A stretch of 33,633 bases of DNA from JAUNBN01 sp036645935 (GTDB lineage: Bacteria > Bacillota > Clostridia > Oscillospirales > Ruminococcaceae): the NCBI GenBank assembly GCA_036645935.1, contig JAVXNE010000012.1:1-33633 (forward strand). Direction: 5' to 3'. The first letter of the stretch is position 1. Each line of letters opens with the position of its first letter. A model generated the notes under the pieces. It saw only the letters and a list, made by a program, of their open reading frames with translations, was not told the origin of the DNA and did no database searches. Of this stretch, positions 31,643 to 33,633 are shown piece by piece. Position numbers and translations under genes: made by a program.

Positions 31643-32398
31643 ATGGATAGAAAATATACTGATATAAATTCGCAATTTTTTGATAAATGGATTCAAAGCG
31701 GCTGGGAGTGGGGACAGCCAATTAGCCATGAGATTTATGAAAAAGCAAAAAATGGAGATTGGTTCGTACTGCTGACTCCTACGAAGCCTGTGCCAAAGAA
31801 TTGGTTTCCTGACATGAGGAATTTAAAAATTCTCGGGTTAGCTTCTGGCGGAGGTCAGCAAATGCCTATTTTTACAGCGTGTGGTGCAGATTGTACTGTT
31901 TTAGATTATTCCAAATCTCAACTTGAAAGCGAAAAAATGGTTGCTGAAAGGGAAAATTATTTAATCAATATAGTGAGAGCGGATATGACAAAGCCTTTTT
32001 CTTTTGAAAATGAAAGCTTCGACTTAATTTTTCACCCTGTTTCTAATTGCTATGTTGAAGATGTTTTGCCAATTTGGAAAGAATGTTATCGTGTGTTAAA
32101 GCGAGGTGGAATACTACTTGCTGGGCTTGATAATGGAATTGGCTTTGCGTTTAATAACGATGAAACAGCATTAAAGTATAAATTGCCGTTCAATCCTTTG
32201 AAAAATAAAGAAATTTACGATGACTCAATAAAAAACGATTGGGGTATTCAGTTTTCACATACAGTGGAGGAGCAAATCGCAGGACAATTACAAGTGGGTT
32301 TTCGATTAGTTGATATTTATCAAGACACAGGTGGAACTGGGAATTTGCATGAGTTTAATATTCCTACATTTTATGCAACTAAAGCAGTTAAGGAATAA
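31643..32398 (+). CDS. SAM-dependent methyltransferase (class I)
   Basis: A 251-residue cytosolic methyltransferase of the UbiE/Methyltransf_11 type. Motif I is I-L-G-L-A-S-G-G-G-Q-Q (about residues 64-74), the acidic residue after beta-2 is the D of V-L-D-Y-S, A-D-M marks motif II, and E-C-Y-R-V-L-K-R-G-G is the usual post-beta-5 block. The substrate is unknown. Its DNA is much more AT-rich than the dcw genes, with A/T-ending codons, which suggests recent transfer. TATAAT (31617-31622) lies 20 bases before the ATG; the ribosome binding site (AAAGG) is far upstream and weak. It stands alone between tRNA-Thr and the IS remnant. Confidence 0.88.
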   Translation: MDRKYTDINSQFFDKWIQSGWEWGQPISHEIYEKAKNGDWFVLLTPTKPVPKNWFPDMRNLKILGLASGGGQQMPIFTACGADCTVLDYSKSQLESEKMVAERENYLINIVRADMTKPFSFENESFDLIFHPVSNCYVEDVLPIWKECYRVLKRGGILLAGLDNGIGFAFNNDETALKYKLPFNPLKNKEIYDDSIKNDWGIQFSHTVEEQIAGQLQVGFRLVDIYQDTGGTGNLHEFNIPTFYATKAVKE

Positions 32399-32428
32399 CA
32401 GGTACTAAACAAAACGAGCATTTTACGC

Positions 32429-32513
32429 AAGTTTGGCATCGCATCTTTATTAACCAAACTTGACAAAAAGAAAGAACCGTCCTCGGACGGCTCTTTCTTT
32501 TTGGTGCGATGCC
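32429..32513. terminator. Strong bidirectional terminator with outer inverted repeats
   Basis: The central hairpin has 18-base arms (32465-32482 and 32485-32502) that pair at 17 of 18 positions and start and end with A/T tracts, so it can act both ways. GGCATCGCA (32435-32443) and TGCGATGCC (32505-32513) form an outer stem. AAGTTTGG (32429-32436) and CCAAACTT (32454-32461) give a competing left-hand hairpin. Confidence 0.82.
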
Positions 32514-32558
32514 TTCAGCACCGTCGCCTGCGGGTAGGCTCTCCGCTTCGCTCAACGC

Positions 32559-32586
32559 GAAAGAAAAACCTGACGGTTTTTCTTTC
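32559..32586. terminator. Second hairpin terminator before the IS remnant
   Basis: A perfect 12-bp stem (GAAAGAAAAACC / GGTTTTTCTTTC) with a TGAC loop. The A/T-rich arms suit termination on both strands. Together with the preceding terminator, it isolates the methyltransferase from the transposase. Confidence 0.7.
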
Positions 32587-32695
32587 ACACTATCTTTCCC
32601 TCCGAACGCTAGAGCCGCTGCATCTATTTTGACCTAATGACACAAAAAGACAGACCTTCCGAAAATGAAGTGACCCCCAAAAGTTAGACAAATAA

Positions 32696-33633
32696 TTAAG
32701 CGACGGAGAGGGCGTGTTGTCTGCGAATAGCAGGCGGCAAGCCCTTTAGCTTTGCCTTGATGCGGCGATTATTGCAGTAATTCGGATAGTTGATTAGTGC
32801 TGCCTTAAACTGCGCCATGGAGTCAAACTGCCGCAAATAAAGCCGCTCACTTTTGAGCAGTCCGAAGAAATTCTCAATCACTGCGTTGTCGAGACAATTT
32901 CCCTTGCGACTAATGCTCTGCCGAATGCCCTTTTCTCTCAGCATCCGTTGGTACTCCTTGTTGGTACTCCTTGTTGGTACTGCCAGAATTGGTCGGAATG
33001 GGGGATGGCATTGGTGCCGCTCGGTATCTTTTCAAAGGCGCTTTTCAGCATTTCCGTCACTATATTCAGCGCCGAATGCTCAGAAAGAGTTTTCGCCCGA
33101 AGAGGCTTAAATTCCGTCACATTGATCACCAGCTTCCGGTTTGGCTTTTCTCCCTCCAAGTTGCGTTCTAAGAGATTCGGCGCGATTTTGCCCCTTCGCC
33201 CTTGTAGGATTTGTACTTCTTTATGCGCACGCGGCAGATGATGCTATTGCTGGCACATCAGGCGCCGGACAGCTTTGTGTTGACCCCAAATCCCCGCCGA
33301 TGCAGCCCCATGGTAATTCTGCGACAGCCGACACGATCCTTGTTCTCTCGGCGTAGACTGCCTCAATTTCCGCTGCAAGAGCGGCGTATTTGTCCGATGC
33401 GGCAAAGGGTTTGACCTGATAATAGTAGGTGGCGCGGGGAAGTTTTGCTGTGGCGAGAAGGTTTTCCAATTTGTATTTATGCCTTAGTGTCGACACTGCT
33501 TGTGTCCGCTCTCTCCGTACCCGTTCCGGCACTGAGGCGCGCATGCTTTTTAAGTAGTCATTCTCCGCACACAGGCGCTGATTTTTAGCGATTAAATCTT
33601 CTCCTCCCGAGAGACCCTTTGGGCCGGTGGCAG
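32696..33633 (-). pseudogene. Decayed IS3-family transposase (OrfA end and OrfB)
   Basis: Homology runs from the window edge to the stop at 32696 but jumps frames. Pieces in order: C-A-E-N-D-Y-L-K and the linker to Y-Y-Y-Q-V-K (33633 to about 33350), R-R-I-T-M-G-L-H-R-R-G-F-G-V-N-T-K (about 33345-33275), an R-R-L-M-C-Q-Q piece with a stop, K-K-Y-K-S-Y-K-G, then K-I-A-P-N-L-L-E-R to H-S-D-Q-F-W-Q-Y-Q-Q (about 33195-32975), and Y-Q-R-M-L-R-E-K-G to the end. At least five frame breaks are visible. The first catalytic Asp is Asn (I-N-V-T-E-F), and about 20 residues after it are missing. The second Asp (H-S-D) and the Glu (D-N-A-V-I-E-N-F-F) remain. It is not functional. Confidence 0.88.
32947..32980. 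repeat. 13-bp tandem repeat in the transposase remnant
   Basis: The unit GTTGGTACTCCTT occurs twice in full and a third time in part (GTTGGTAC), period 13. It sits exactly where the transposase reading frame breaks between W-Q-Y-Q and Y-Q-R-M-L, so slippage here is one cause of the frameshift. Confidence 0.85.

Larger units (their letters stand above)
32671..33633 (-). mobile_element. Partial IS3-family (IS150-group-like) insertion sequence
   Basis: The right end begins TGACCCCCAAAAGTTAGACA (32671-32690), which resembles the terminal inverted repeats of the IS150 group. The transposase stop codon lies a few bases inside it. The element continues beyond the window, so the other terminal repeat and the target duplication cannot be seen. 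Its coding region is decayed. Confidence 0.85.

Noticed and set aside
32388..32588. Minus-strand frame of 66 codons between methyltransferase and IS remnant
   Set aside because: It runs through two terminator hairpins and has no binding site.

Overview
The window reads as a chromosomal segment of an anaerobic, Gram-positive Bacillota (clostridial) bacterium. The signs are a Firmicutes-style division and cell-wall (dcw) cluster, a YlmC/YmxH-type PRC-barrel protein, Gram-positive ribosome binding sites, CCA-encoded tRNAs and a DNPR motif in MurE that predicts meso-diaminopimelate peptidoglycan. The exact genus cannot be named from the sequence alone. Base composition is roughly balanced, except for a clearly AT-rich methyltransferase gene near the right end.

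Layout. (1) 1-570: a two-tRNA operon (Gly-TCC, Arg-TCT) on the minus strand with its own consensus promoter and terminator. (2) 590-6230: a tightly overlapping operon (GTs, DUF2304, a membrane-anchored Ig-like protein) that probably builds or decorates a surface glycan, then a lipoprotein gene. (3) 6500-9140: a minus-strand metal-efflux operon of an ArsR/SmtB repressor, a stand-alone HMA metal-binding protein and a P1B-type ATPase, with a palindromic operator over the promoter. (4) 9247-11500: ylmC-like gene, then rpsB-tsf with promoter and terminator. (5) 11502-12381: about 0.9 kb with no convincing gene but with a LexA-like palindrome. (6) 12383-26282: the dcw cluster mraZ-rsmH-ftsL-pbp(spoVD/ftsI)-murE-murF-mraY-ftsW-murG-murA-ftsQ-ftsZ, preceded by 10-bp phased MraZ boxes. 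(7) 26301-29800: uridine phosphorylase and a large DivIVA-like coiled-coil protein directly behind ftsZ. (8) 30012-31065: a minus-strand membrane-anchored SGNH hydrolase. (9) 31267-33633: tRNA-Thr, an AT-rich methyltransferase and a decayed IS3-family element that runs off the window.

How the genes work together. The dcw genes cover lipid II synthesis (MurA, MurE, MurF, MraY, MurG), its polymerisation and cross-linking at the septum (FtsW and the PASTA-type transpeptidase), and the divisome (FtsL, FtsQ, FtsZ). murD and ftsA, usually found in this cluster, are absent, and FtsZ ends in an unusual C-terminal peptide. The coiled-coil protein behind ftsZ, with a perfect 70-residue internal duplication and a Gln/Pro-rich tail, is the best candidate in this window for an undescribed cell-division or polarity factor. 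No defence system, CRISPR array or prophage was seen.
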